The notes: generated by a model from the letters alone, not told the origin. DNA of 22,606 nucleotides from CAZFIO01 sp964519585 (GCA_964519585.1 CAZFIO010000014.1:1-22606); one strand, 5' to 3'; positions 1 through 7,391 are shown, counted from the first letter of the stretch. Made by a program: numbers and translations.

Positions 1-53
1 CACGACCTCCAGAGCCACAATCTGGCGCCCTAACCAACTAGGCCACACCCACC
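1..53 (-). tRNA. tRNA-His (anticodon GTG), 3' part cut by window edge
   Basis: Read on the minus strand from 53, the sequence gives a G at position -1, acceptor arm GTGGGTG, D arm GCC...GGC, and anticodon stem CCAGA/TCTGG around loop TTGTGGC, so the anticodon is GTG. The extra 5' G is the usual identity mark of tRNA-His. The T arm and 3' acceptor lie beyond the window. It follows tRNA-Gly by 47 bases and is probably on the same transcript. Confidence 0.93.
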
Positions 54-100
54 ATGATCTTATGTCAGCATTTCAGTGTTTCCCATATACCCAATCTTCT

Positions 101-174
101 TGGAGCGGGTGAAGGGAATCGAACCCTCGCGGCTGGCTTGGGAAGCCAGTGCTCTACCACTGAGCTACACCCGC
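101..174 (-). tRNA. tRNA-Gly (anticodon CCC)
   Basis: The acceptor arms GCGGGTG (174-168) and CACCCGC (111-105) pair perfectly. The D arm is GCTC...GAGC, and the anticodon stem CTGGC/GCCAG encloses TTCCCAA, so the anticodon is CCC. The T arm contains GGGTTCGATTCCC. The discriminator T and the CCA end (103-101) are encoded in the DNA. It is the first gene behind the strong promoter at 211-239. Confidence 0.96.
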
Positions 175-210
175 AATTTTCTGCAGGTTTTTTTGTGCTA
201 ACAATATAGA

Positions 211-239
211 ATTATAGCAGGAATTTTATACAATGTCAA
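211..239 (-). promoter_or_regulatory. Perfect sigma-A-type promoter for the tRNA-Gly/tRNA-His pair
   Basis: On the minus strand the sequence reads TTGACA (239-234), a 17-base spacer, and TATAAT (216-211). Both hexamers match the housekeeping consensus exactly with optimal spacing. Transcription should start near 204, about 30 bases ahead of the tRNA-Gly 5' end. The remainder of 175-313 holds no gene that I can see. Confidence 0.88.
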
Positions 240-313
240 TTATATTTTTATATCTTTTTTTGGCTGACTATTTCTTCTTATCATTGCATTGCTTAGAATC
301 AAGGCCTTTCTAT

Positions 314-523
314 CTATTTGTCTTCTTCTGACAGAAGACTATTAAATTTATCCTCAATTCTTTGTTTTCTCAAGCTAGTCTCATGGTAATCTATAGTAAG
401 ATGGATAATATCTCCTTCCTTTGCATCACTTGGTAATATCTCCATTGGTATCTCAATCATTTCCATGTTGTCCAACTCTACAACAGCATATTTATCTATA
501 ATCCTATCTATAGTAAATCTCAT
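314..523 (-). CDS. DUF3006 domain protein
   Basis: This 69-aa acidic protein opens with the MRFTIDRIIDKYAVVEL pattern of DUF3006, a short all-beta domain of unknown function. Length is normal for the family and no membrane segment or cysteine is present. It starts 10 bases after the metallo-beta-lactamase hydrolase gene ends, and its ribosome site (GAGGTG) sits at the end of that gene, so the two are probably translated together. DUF3006 genes are commonly found beside ComEC-type MBL hydrolases in Firmicutes, which suggests a shared role, but none is established. It is the last gene of the rph operon; I see no clear terminator after it. Confidence 0.85.
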   Translation of the reverse strand: MRFTIDRIIDKYAVVELDNMEMIEIPMEILPSDAKEGDIIHLTIDYHETSLRKQRIEDKFNSLLSEEDK

Positions 524-533
524 ACTTTCACCT

Positions 534-1391
534 CTAGTTTTTTTGCTTTATAAATTTTAAGTCCTCCCCATCACTGGTAACAACTATATGACCTAGCAAG
601 TCAGTCCTATAGATTTCTACCCCCATCTTCTTAAGTCTTTCCAATACTTCCTTATGGGGATGGTCATAGGAGTTCTTGTCCCCTGCTGATACTATGGCAT
701 GTTTTGGATTCACCGCATTTAGAAAATCTTCAGTAGAGGATGTGTTGCTACCATGATGACCTAATTTTAATACATCTGCTCTTAAACCACTTCCGAACCT
801 TTCTACAATTTCTTTTTCAGATGGAACTTCTGCATCACCAGTAAATACAAATCCAACCTGGCCAAAAACAAGCTGAATCCCCACTGAATAATTGTTCAAG
901 TTGCTATATTCTTCACTATTTGGAGCTATGATTATCAATTTTGATCCATCTAGTTCATAGTTATCGCCTGATTTTGCAAGGGTAATTTTAAGCCCCTTAT
1001 CTGATATGATATCCAAAAGATTTTCAAATACTTTAGTATTTGCAGTAACCTTAGGCATTAGTATATTTTCCACAGGGATATTTTCAATTACATTTTGCAA
1101 GCCTCCTATATGATCTTCATGGGGATGGGTTGCAACTATGTACTTTAAGTTCTCTATTCTTTCATTTTGAATGTATTCTAAAACCACATCCTTACTTGAC
1201 CTTTTACCCCCATCTATGAGCATGGCCTCATTATTGCTTTTGATTAGTATTGAATCCCCCTGGCCTACATCTATAAAGTGTACTTCTAAAGCTCCGCCCT
1301 CAAAATCATCCTGAGAATTCCTTAAATATGTTACCCCAATAAATAGTATAATTAATAAAATAAAATATAAGACTTTTTGCTTTTTATTCAA
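534..1391 (-). CDS. Membrane-anchored ComEC/Rec2-type metallo-beta-lactamase hydrolase
   Basis: Residues about 7-23 form one hydrophobic segment that should anchor the protein with its enzyme domain outside the cell. From residue 36 it follows the MBL domain found at the C-terminus of the competence protein ComEC: VHFIDVGQGDS, the metal site HPHEDH (89-94), FTGDAE, LGHHGSNTSS and a late HPH. At 285 aa it has the MBL domain only, without the ComEC channel, so it is not itself a DNA uptake channel. The family is thought to act on phosphodiester bonds (nuclease or phosphodiesterase), but the substrate of the stand-alone form is unknown. It lies between the metallophosphoesterase and DUF3006 genes with short gaps, in the rph operon. 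Confidence 0.88.
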   Translation of the reverse strand: MNKKQKVLYFILLIILFIGVTYLRNSQDDFEGGALEVHFIDVGQGDSILIKSNNEAMLIDGGKRSSKDVVLEYIQNERIENLKYIVATHPHEDHIGGLQNVIENIPVENILMPKVTANTKVFENLLDIISDKGLKITLAKSGDNYELDGSKLIIIAPNSEEYSNLNNYSVGIQLVFGQVGFVFTGDAEVPSEKEIVERFGSGLRADVLKLGHHGSNTSSTEDFLNAVNPKHAIVSAGDKNSYDHPHKEVLERLKKMGVEIYRTDLLGHIVVTSDGEDLKFIKQKN

Positions 1392-1416
1392 TTATATCCC
1401 CCTTACAATCTCCTAC

Positions 1417-1902
1417 TTATATTTCTATAATTTCTGGTTTAATATCATGACTAATGGTAACTATACCATAGCTGGGTTTATCCTTGTTTTCATAATAAAA
1501 ATTATTTCTTGGAAAAGAAGGACTTCCCGGGTTCATAAATATTATACCATTTTCAAAATGGTTGACAGCAATATGTGTATGGCCAAACAAAACCAGGTCT
1601 GCTTTCTCTTCCATAGCTCTGTAATACAGGCTGTCTATCCCTCTTCTAACATTATATAAGTGTCCATGTGTTAGAAGTATTCTTTTTCCCTTAGCTTCTA
1701 ATAACTCTTCATCCTTATATATAGAAGCAAAATCACCATTTCCAGCAACTATAAGTGAGGGCAGGCTTAAATATTCACATATGCTCTCCCCATCTTCAAC
1801 ATAGTCTCCTAGGTGTATTACCATATCAAATTCTTCATATATTATAGAATCTAGTAAAGTTTCATAGCTTCCATGAGTATCACTGATTACTAGGATTTTC
1901 AT
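1417..1902 (-). CDS. YfcE/YsnB-type metallophosphoesterase (MJ0936 family)
   Basis: A small binuclear-metal phosphodiesterase with the full set of metal ligands: SDTHG (D8, H10), HLGDYVED, GNGD, LTHGH and GHTH, in the order of the YfcE/MJ0936 family. The natural substrate is not known for this family. I take the ATG at 1902 (161 aa), because its ribosome site AGAGGA (1916-1911) lies 8 bases upstream; the ATG at 1911 directly abuts that site and cannot use it. The start overlaps the end of rdgB by 23 bases. The order rph - rdgB - phosphoesterase is the same as rph-ysnA-ysnB in Bacillus subtilis. Confidence 0.9.
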   Translation of the reverse strand: MKILVISDTHGSYETLLDSIIYEEFDMVIHLGDYVEDGESICEYLSLPSLIVAGNGDFASIYKDEELLEAKGKRILLTHGHLYNVRRGIDSLYYRAMEEKADLVLFGHTHIAVNHFENGIIFMNPGSPSFPRNNFYYENKDKPSYGIVTISHDIKPEIIEI

Positions 1903-2512
1903 AATTATCATCCTCTAGTAAGCCTTTTATGACTTTCTTTAACTTTTCCAAGGCTTTGGCCCTATGGCTGATTTTATTTTTAATCTCCATATCCAGTTCT
2001 GCAAAACTTTTGTCATAGCCCTCTGGTATAAAGAGTGGGTCATAACCAAATACTTCTGGTCCTTGTAAGGAAAAGCCTATATGCCCCCTACATTGGCCAT
2101 GAACATTTATTACTTGTTTATCCTCTGTTACTAGAGTCACTACTGCCTTAAAGCTAGCCTTTCTATCTTCATACTGAAAATTTTTCATTTCTTCCAGTAA
2201 CTTTTCATTGTTTTTCCTATCATTTCCTTCTTCTCCAGCATATCTAGATGAAAAAACTCCAGGTTTCCCACCTAGTGCATCTACAAAAAGGCCGGAATCA
2301 TCAGCCACTACCATATAGTTAGTTAGCTCTGAAAGTTCCATTGCCTTCTTCTGACTATTGGCTTCCAGACTTTCCCCATCTTCTAAGATTTCAAAACCTC
2401 CTTGGCCTATATCTTTCTTTGATAGAACCTGGATAGGTAAATCTTCTAGAAGGTATTTAATTTCTTGGATCTTGTTAACATTATTAGTGGATAATACAAG
2501 TTTCCTAGTCAT
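1880..2512 (-). CDS. rdgB: XTP/dITP diphosphatase (Ham1/RdgB family)
   Basis: This 210-aa protein hydrolyses non-canonical purine triphosphates (XTP, dITP, ITP) to monophosphates, keeping them out of DNA and RNA. Family motifs are clear: STNNVNK near the N-terminus, the acidic VVADDSGLFVDALGG centre, PGVFSSRYAG, FGYDPLF, and SHRAKAL near the C-terminus. Its ATG overlaps the stop of rph by 8 bases and its own end overlaps the phosphoesterase start, so the three genes are probably translationally coupled. Confidence 0.95.
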   Translation of the reverse strand: MTRKLVLSTNNVNKIQEIKYLLEDLPIQVLSKKDIGQGGFEILEDGESLEANSQKKAMELSELTNYMVVADDSGLFVDALGGKPGVFSSRYAGEEGNDRKNNEKLLEEMKNFQYEDRKASFKAVVTLVTEDKQVINVHGQCRGHIGFSLQGPEVFGYDPLFIPEGYDKSFAELDMEIKNKISHRAKALEKLKKVIKGLLEDDNYENPSNQ

Positions 2513-3260
2513 CTTTTGTATTTCCTTTTCCTATTAAGATTCCTATAGGCCCAAGTGTTTCTTTCTGTATTTCTATAAGCTCCCTATTGCCCTTTTCCCC
2601 CAAGTCCAGTAGCCTATCTAATTCTTCTCTAGTAAAATCAGCTTCCTCACCTGTACCCTGTATTTCTATAAACTTATTATTATCATTCATAACTATATTC
2701 ATATCTACTAGGGCCTTGTGGTCCTCTTCATAACATAGGTCTAAGAGTGGCTGACTTTCCCATATTCCTACACTAATAGCTGCTAAAAAGTTTTTTACTG
2801 GCATTTCTTCTATAAGCTTATCCTTATATATTTTATAAAAGGCATCAACCATGGCTACAAATCCACCTGTTATTGAGGCTGTTCTTGTACCGCCATCTGC
2901 CTGTATTACATCACAATCTATCCATAGGGTTCTTTCTCCCATTTTGGAAAGGTCTACAACTGACCTAAGGGACCTTCCTATAAGTCTTTGTATTTCCTGA
3001 GTCCTGCCATCTACCTTACCTCTGGTAGATTCTCTTATTTTCCTGTTTAATGTAGATCCAGGTAGCATTGAATACTCCCCACTTACCCATCCAGAATTTG
3101 TTCCCTTTAAAAAGGGCGGGACCCTATCATCAAACATGGCGGTACATATAATCTTGGTATTCCCCATTTCTATAAGGACAGAACCATTAGGGTTTTGTAA
3201 ATAATCTCTCGTAATTTTTACATCTCTCATTTCATCAAATCTTCTTTTGTCTATTCTCAT
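2505..3260 (-). CDS. rph: Ribonuclease PH
   Basis: Phosphate-dependent 3'-5' exoribonuclease that trims the 3' ends of tRNA precursors. Diagnostic stretches are SGWVSGEYSMLPGST, GRTQEIQRLIGRSLR, and DCDVIQADGGTRTASITG with the active-site acidic residues. I place the start at the ATG at 3260 (251 aa): GGAGAG lies 6 bases upstream, and the protein then begins MRIDKRRFDEMRDVKI as family members do. Two upstream in-frame ATGs (3278, 3266) have no usable ribosome site. It is the first gene of the five-gene operon, behind a predicted promoter at 3285-3313. Confidence 0.95.
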   Translation of the reverse strand: MRIDKRRFDEMRDVKITRDYLQNPNGSVLIEMGNTKIICTAMFDDRVPPFLKGTNSGWVSGEYSMLPGSTLNRKIRESTRGKVDGRTQEIQRLIGRSLRSVVDLSKMGERTLWIDCDVIQADGGTRTASITGGFVAMVDAFYKIYKDKLIEEMPVKNFLAAISVGIWESQPLLDLCYEEDHKALVDMNIVMNDNNKFIEIQGTGEEADFTREELDRLLDLGEKGNRELIEIQKETLGPIGILIGKGNTKDD

Positions 3261-3284
3261 TTTCATCTCTCCAATCATACTACC

Positions 3285-3313
3285 ATTCTACCAAAAGTAA
3301 ATGGTTTTTTCAC
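3285..3313 (-). promoter_or_regulatory. Predicted promoter of the rph operon
   Basis: The minus strand reads GTGAAA (3313-3308), 17 bases, TAGAAT (3290-3285), then the rph ribosome site and ATG at 3260. The -35 matches four of six consensus bases. It lies directly after the terminator of the GerMN gene, where a new promoter is expected. Confidence 0.5.
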
Positions 3314-3344
3314 TAAAATAAAATAGGAGAGTCTAGCTCTCCCA
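3313..3344 (-). terminator. Rho-independent terminator after the GerMN gene
   Basis: On the minus strand GGGAGAG and CTCTCC pair (3343-3337 and 3331-3326) around a 5-base loop CTAGA, followed by TATTTTATTTT. It begins within a few bases of the GerMN stop codon and separates that gene from rph. Confidence 0.85.
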
Positions 3345-3345
3345 T

Positions 3346-4335
3346 TTAGTATTCATTGGCAAACACTGGTACAGCTGTGTTTACAACCTTTCCATCTACA
3401 AAGATTTCTACATTTTCAATTTCTTTAAACTCCCCTAGGGTTAAACCTATATTTTTCATTATCAAGCTAATTTTTTCATCATCAATTCCATCTCCAACCT
3501 TGGTAGATATATCAACAAAGGCTGTTCCATCCTTTATCTCTACCCCTCCTAGGCTTATATCCTTAGGTATATCTGTTCTCAGACCTGATAATTCAGGTGG
3601 CCCTTGGAAGAGAACATCTAAGGCCGATCCTACATTGGTAACTGGTGCCATAGTAGGAATTGTCACTGGTATATAGTAGTTAAATTCTTCCTCACTATCA
3701 TCTATAAAGTAGACTACTACATTGGATTTACCCTTACTTAGGTCTCCTAGTGTGTTGATATTTTCTCTACCAATTGGTTCTGACACAGGGGACCCATGTT
3801 TTAGTTTAGGTAATATTTTCCCCTCAACCATGATTTGTACTTCCTTTATCCTTGGGAACTCTGTCAGTGTATATACTATGCCTTTTATTAGGTTTTCTTC
3901 ATCTTCTTTGGAGTCTGTGTTAAGGATGTTTCCATTGAAATCCACCTTGCAGACTCCAGTTTCTTCATTAATGGATATACCATTAATTATGGTTCCTGTA
4001 GGGATAATTGCAGACAGACCTGTATCTATTAAGGATTCCCTTATTTCACCAGAGTCTACCATGTTTGAAAGGGTAGCTTTGGCAATTCCTTCATCCCAGG
4101 GTATTTGCTTCATGACTGGTACTAAATATCCATCTCCATTTTGAAAGTACATTACTGTCTTTCTCATGTCACCATCATCTAATAGAACAATATCATCACC
4201 ATCTGATCTTACAATTTCCAATTCATCTGCTTCTTTTCCCATGATATTTTCCTTTACTAGGTCTGTTCCCAATTTTACTATAGATATTGCAAGAATTGCA
4301 ATCAAACCAAATACTAGGATTCTTTTATTTATCAT
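3346..4335 (-). CDS. Double GerMN-domain membrane-anchored protein (GerM-like)
   Basis: The 329-aa protein has one N-terminal hydrophobic segment (about residues 5-22) with no lipobox cysteine, then two GerMN repeats (about 65-190 and 205-325). The repeats share patterns such as YFQNGDGYLVPV versus YFIDDSEEEFNYYIPV, SALDVLFQGPPELSGL, and paired VQIMVEGK / VEIFVDGK endings. In Bacillus, GerM is needed for sporulation and spore germination; GerMN domains are thought to sit in the cell envelope, and the function here is inferred. Bacillus also places gerM directly before rph, but here a strong terminator separates the two genes. The start has a very strong GGGGGAGG ribosome site. Confidence 0.85.
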   Translation of the reverse strand: MINKRILVFGLIAILAISIVKLGTDLVKENIMGKEADELEIVRSDGDDIVLLDDGDMRKTVMYFQNGDGYLVPVMKQIPWDEGIAKATLSNMVDSGEIRESLIDTGLSAIIPTGTIINGISINEETGVCKVDFNGNILNTDSKEDEENLIKGIVYTLTEFPRIKEVQIMVEGKILPKLKHGSPVSEPIGRENINTLGDLSKGKSNVVVYFIDDSEEEFNYYIPVTIPTMAPVTNVGSALDVLFQGPPELSGLRTDIPKDISLGGVEIKDGTAFVDISTKVGDGIDDEKISLIMKNIGLTLGEFKEIENVEIFVDGKVVNTAVPVFANEY

Positions 4336-4402
4336 ATTAACCTCCCCCTTTATACTGTTACTAATATATTAGAATTAAGAAGGTTTTATGATATTACTAG
4401 TC

Positions 4403-4921
4403 TTATTTTCTTTTCATAGAGTGGAAAAAACCTCCACTTATGGGATTTATACTACTTACTGTTATAAAGGCACTTTTATCATAGCCATAAACCTTATCTT
4501 TTAATTTCTCCAGGTCCTTTCTGTTTAGGGCAACATTTAAAATTTCCCTAGGACCATCTATACCGTAGCCATCTATAATGGTTACCCCAAATTTATTTTC
4601 ACGCAGTATTTCTATCAGTTCCTTATTGCCAGATGATTTTAGAACTATTTGTGCCCCAAGCTTTCCTAGAGCAATCTTATTTTCAACCATTATTCCCACA
4701 TAATTTCCACAAGCAAAACCTAGTCCATAGGCCAATAAATTCAAGGGATTGTCTAAACTATCCACAACCTTTCCTAGGGCAGTGATATAAATAATAACCT
4801 CAAAAAATCCTACAGTTGCAGCTTCAAACTTCCTACCTTGAACCACCATAAGGGTTCTCATTGTTCCTAAGGTTACATCTATTACTCTTGCAAAAAATAT
4901 AAATAAATATTCAATTAACAA
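4403..4921 (-). CDS. UPF0316 family membrane protein (DUF5698/DUF2179)
   Basis: This 172-aa protein has two or three hydrophobic segments in the first 85 residues (LFIFFARVIDVTLGTMRTL, GFFEVIIYITALGKVV, LLAYGLGFACGNYVGIM) and a soluble C-terminal domain of DUF2179 type ending in ...GGFFHSMKRK. This matches the UPF0316 family, whose function is unknown; the DUF2179 half is a small ligand-binding-like domain seen in other membrane proteins. The start codon is TTG, with AAGGAG about 9 bases upstream. The gene lies 67 bases before the GerMN gene and divergent from the small cysteine-rich gene at 5039. Confidence 0.85.
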   Translation of the reverse strand: MLIEYLFIFFARVIDVTLGTMRTLMVVQGRKFEAATVGFFEVIIYITALGKVVDSLDNPLNLLAYGLGFACGNYVGIMVENKIALGKLGAQIVLKSSGNKELIEILRENKFGVTIIDGYGIDGPREILNVALNRKDLEKLKDKVYGYDKSAFITVSSINPISGGFFHSMKRK

Positions 4922-4972
4922 TTTAATCTACTCCTTCCAATTCTTAATCTATGTAATTTAGCCCATACATAT

Positions 4973-4997
4973 GTTAGTGGATAATTTTTATCCTAAC
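4973..4997. repeat. Interrupted palindrome in the divergent intergenic region
   Basis: GGATAA (4979-4984) and TTATCC (4988-4993) form a perfect inverted repeat with a 3-base centre, flanked by GTTA (4973-4976) and TAAC (4994-4997), which extend the symmetry across a 2-base bulge. It lies between the divergent UPF0316 gene and the small cysteine-rich gene, about 42 bases before the latter's ATG. It could be an operator for either gene; no regulator is assigned. Confidence 0.45.
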
Positions 4998-5038
4998 TGG
5001 TGACAATATATACACTAGCAATATATGGAGGTATTGTA

Positions 5039-5194
5039 ATGATTCCTTGCTCAGAAATATGTCTCTACCAGGAGGACGGGATTTGCACCCTTAAGGAGGC
5101 TACCAAAGCATCTGATACTCCTATCAAAGAATGCCCTTATTTTGTCAATAGGGGATCAAGTAAATCTCAAGACCTAGCTTCACCAGATAACTAG
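5039..5194 (+). CDS. Small cysteine-rich protein (51 aa), putative metal-binding
   Basis: The ATG at 5039 has GGAGG 8 bases upstream; the longer in-frame reading from 5000 puts this site inside the gene and is unlikely. The product begins MIPCSEICLYQEDGICTL and later has KECPYFVNR, giving four cysteines (C4, C8, C15 and one in ECPYF). The spacing C-x3-C-x-Y-x5-C...C-x2-F resembles DUF1540-type small proteins and clostridial mini-proteins of unknown function, and suggests a zinc or iron site. The polar tail after the last cysteine is probably disordered. It is one of three plus-strand genes in a window otherwise read from the minus strand. Function unknown. Confidence 0.72.
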   Translation: MIPCSEICLYQEDGICTLKEATKASDTPIKECPYFVNRGSSKSQDLASPDN

Positions 5195-5247
5195 GTTTTC
5201 CTACCTACTAAGCCCATCAAAATCATTTTGCATACAAGAGAATTTAT

Positions 5248-6228
5248 TTAATCTCTAAATAAGTCATCTTGGATTTTTTTATATTTTCCGCTTACTTTAC
5301 TAGTAAAGCTCCTTCCATTTAAATACTCCAGTATGCCTTCTAGCTTGTTGAACTCAAGCCTATAGCCATGAAGCCACTGGTGATTTAAACCGTAGATTTT
5401 CCTAAAGTTTTCATTTGTTTCATTGTTTCCGTATTTCCTATCACCTATTATTGGATGGCCTAAAGAGGACAAGTGCCCTCTTATTTGGTGGGTCCTTCCT
5501 GTAATAAGTTGAATTTCCAATAGAGAGTATTCAACTGTCGCCTTAAGCGATTTAATCTTTGTTATTACCTTTTTGTTGTTTTCGCCCTCCTTTTTTGAAA
5601 TCTCAACCTTGTTTTTGTCTGTGTCTTTGGATAGGTATCCTTCAACCTGGAAATCCCCATCCACCTGTCCCTTTACTATGGTTTTATAAAATCTTCCTAT
5701 ATCTTGATCCTTCAATGCCTGATTTATAAGCTTTAGGCTTTCATAGTTTTTTGCACCAATTATAAGTCCTGATGTATTTCTATCTAAACGGTTGCATATA
5801 GCTGGTGTAAAGGTCTTTTCAAGCCTGGGCATATAGTCCCCTTTTTCAATTAAATAGCTTATCATACTATCAACTATATTTTCAGTAAAATCCCCTCCAG
5901 CACCATGGGATAGGAGCCCTACTTCTTTATTGATTAAAATAATATTTTTATCCTCATATATTATATCCGGACTTATTTTTGATTTAATAGTTTTCTTTTC
6001 ACTTCTAAACTTCTCTATGGTTTCATCAGCTAGATATAATTGTATTATATCCCCTTCATAAATGGTAGTTTCTGGATTGGCTCTTGAATTGTTTAATTTT
6101 ATATTTCTCTTCCTAATCATTTTATATATAAATCCTGTACTTGCCTTATCTAGGTACTTCTTTAGAAACCTATCCAACCTTTGGTCTGAATCATTTGTTT
6201 TCACAATAATTTCTTTCAAAGTCTTCAC
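5248..6228 (-). CDS. RluA/RluD-family RNA pseudouridine synthase with S4 domain
   Basis: A 326-aa enzyme that converts uridine to pseudouridine in RNA. An S4-like RNA-binding domain (about 13-70, QRLDRFLKKYL) is followed by the catalytic domain with NRLDRNTSGL (catalytic D149), and GRTHQIRGHLSSLGHPIIGD. The family includes RluA, RluC and RluD, so the target (23S rRNA or tRNA) cannot be set from motifs alone. The given start is GTG with GAAGGAAA just upstream; a TTG three codons later (6219), with AGGTG 6 bases ahead, is equally possible. It is transcribed divergently from the MltG-like gene and convergently with the small cysteine-rich gene; no clear hairpin lies in 5195-5247. Confidence 0.92.
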   Translation of the reverse strand: MKTLKEIIVKTNDSDQRLDRFLKKYLDKASTGFIYKMIRKRNIKLNNSRANPETTIYEGDIIQLYLADETIEKFRSEKKTIKSKISPDIIYEDKNIILINKEVGLLSHGAGGDFTENIVDSMISYLIEKGDYMPRLEKTFTPAICNRLDRNTSGLIIGAKNYESLKLINQALKDQDIGRFYKTIVKGQVDGDFQVEGYLSKDTDKNKVEISKKEGENNKKVITKIKSLKATVEYSLLEIQLITGRTHQIRGHLSSLGHPIIGDRKYGNNETNENFRKIYGLNHQWLHGYRLEFNKLEGILEYLNGRSFTSKVSGKYKKIQDDLFRD

Positions 6229-6256
6229 CTTTCCTTCAATCTTGTGTTATAATTAT

Positions 6257-6286
6257 ATTATATAATATCTTTAGACATAAATTCAA
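6257..6286 (-). promoter_or_regulatory. Predicted promoter of the pseudouridine synthase gene in a divergent region
   Basis: The minus strand reads TTGAAT (6286-6281), 18 bases, TATAAT (6262-6257). The same AT palindrome (ATATTATATAATAT) offers TATAAT on the plus strand at 6261-6266 for the divergent gene at 6313, though its -35 is weak. Overlapping divergent promoters are therefore plausible. Confidence 0.45.
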
Positions 6287-6312
6287 TTCCTACATAAAAA
6301 GAGGGGTGTCAA

Positions 6313-6807
6313 ATGAAAAAGTTTTTTAATAGCCTATTAGACCTTTTACATTCCTATGTTGATATATTTGTAATGGGTGGAATTATAGTTGTAATTGTTT
6401 TGACAATTAACTGGCGTTTAAATATCCTATTTACAAAAAATACACAGGATGCCTATGCAGATCAAGGAAATTCTCAAGGAGAGGTTGAGAAGCCCAATAT
6501 CCCTCCTGTAGAGCTGGAGGATCCTGATGATGAGGACCCTATTGATGGGGAGCCTGATGAACCCATACAAGATATAGAAACTCCACCTGTAAGCACAGAA
6601 ACAATCTCGGTTGAGATTCCACCAGGTTCTACTTCAAATAAGATTGGTGATATTCTTTCTAGTAAAGGACTAGTATCAAGTTCTAATGAATTCACATCAA
6701 AAGCGTCAGAAATGAGTTTGGATAGGAAGCTACAATCTGGTAGCTTTAAAATACCTAAGAATTCTCCCCTTGAGGACATTGTAAAAATTATAGCAAAACA
6801 AATGTAA
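6313..6807 (+). CDS. Membrane protein with MltG/YceG N-terminal domain only
   Basis: The 164-aa protein has one membrane segment (about 17-36), then an acidic, proline-rich linker (about 50-90), then a domain of about 65 residues starting VEIPPGSTSNKIGDILSSKGL and running to KLQSGSFKIPKNSP. That domain is the LysM-like module at the start of MltG, the endolytic transglycosylase that cuts nascent peptidoglycan. The catalytic part of MltG (about 200 residues with the active Glu) is absent and the gene ends at a proper stop and terminator, so this is a short family form and not a frameshift. A role in the cell wall or in binding glycan is an inference. Ribosome site GAGGGG lies ahead of the ATG. 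Confidence 0.75.
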   Translation: MKKFFNSLLDLLHSYVDIFVMGGIIVVIVLTINWRLNILFTKNTQDAYADQGNSQGEVEKPNIPPVELEDPDDEDPIDGEPDEPIQDIETPPVSTETISVEIPPGSTSNKIGDILSSKGLVSSSNEFTSKASEMSLDRKLQSGSFKIPKNSPLEDIVKIIAKQM

Positions 6808-6834
6808 ATGACTAGCCCTAGCTAGTCATTTTAA
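6805..6834. terminator. Bidirectional rho-independent terminator between convergent genes
   Basis: AAATGACTAG (6806-6815) pairs with CTAGTCATTT (6822-6831) across a 6-base loop, followed by TTAATAT on the plus strand. It begins at the stop of the MltG-like gene and overlaps the stop codon of the minus-strand gene at 6831, so it can serve both. Confidence 0.8.
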
Positions 6835-7391
6835 TATACTTCATTTATATATTCATCTATCAAGGAAGGTCTTTTATTTATTTGAAATACTCCATTTTCT
6901 TTCAGAATATCTAGAAACCATTGGGCTTTTGAATGAAATATTGCCTCCTTATAATCCAATAGGACTATTTCAAATAATTTGCCCTGAAGTGATTTTGATT
7001 CTAATTCAATAAAATAAGCTTCAACATCCTTGAATTCTAGAAACTTTAATAAGTCTAAGGCGGCCTTGTCCTTTTCATGGTAATAATTATTACCCTTATT
7101 TCGATAGTAGAAATAGTATCTTTGGTGTCTTCTAGTATTTCTAACATCTTTGGCTAGCATTATGTAATACTTGGCTAAAACATTGTAATATTGGTAGTTA
7201 AACATACCCATTTCATAACTATCTATCCTAAGAAATGGCCTGATACTTGTTCGTCTTACCAATTCATAATTATTTTCTAGAAACTCCTTTTTACTTATTT
7301 TCCCACTTTCATACTGATATATAAGGGATGACCTATTTTCAAAAAAACCTTCAAATATATCCCTTTCTTTACTGATATTCAATTTATGCAC
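6831..7391 (-). CDS. Unrecognised 186-aa protein, tyrosine-rich and probably helical
   Basis: I do not recognise this protein. It is soluble, with no membrane segment, signal or cysteine, and is rich in Tyr, Lys, Glu and Phe. The middle (YYNVLAKYYIMLAKDVRNTRRHQRYYFYYRNKG) has closely spaced aromatic and basic residues, and the rest is predicted helical. The first codon of the frame is GTG with no good ribosome site; a TTG at 7382 (three codons later) has GGGTG 6 bases upstream and may be the true start. A TATAAT lies in the 42-base gap after rsuA, so the gene may have its own promoter, although readthrough from rsuA is possible. Codon use matches its neighbours. Confidence 0.7.
   Translation of the reverse strand: MHKLNISKERDIFEGFFENRSSLIYQYESGKISKKEFLENNYELVRRTSIRPFLRIDSYEMGMFNYQYYNVLAKYYIMLAKDVRNTRRHQRYYFYYRNKGNNYYHEKDKAALDLLKFLEFKDVEAYFIELESKSLQGKLFEIVLLDYKEAIFHSKAQWFLDILKENGVFQINKRPSLIDEYINEVY

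Noticed and set aside
3356..4372. Several plus-strand open frames of 68-140 codons opposite the GerMN gene
   Set aside because: They are antisense to a gene with clear domains, lack ribosome sites and give unrecognisable serine/proline-rich products.
6313..6807. MltG pseudogene
   Set aside because: The frame is intact, with anchor, linker and module, and a terminator placed right after the stop; I see no remains of the catalytic domain downstream.
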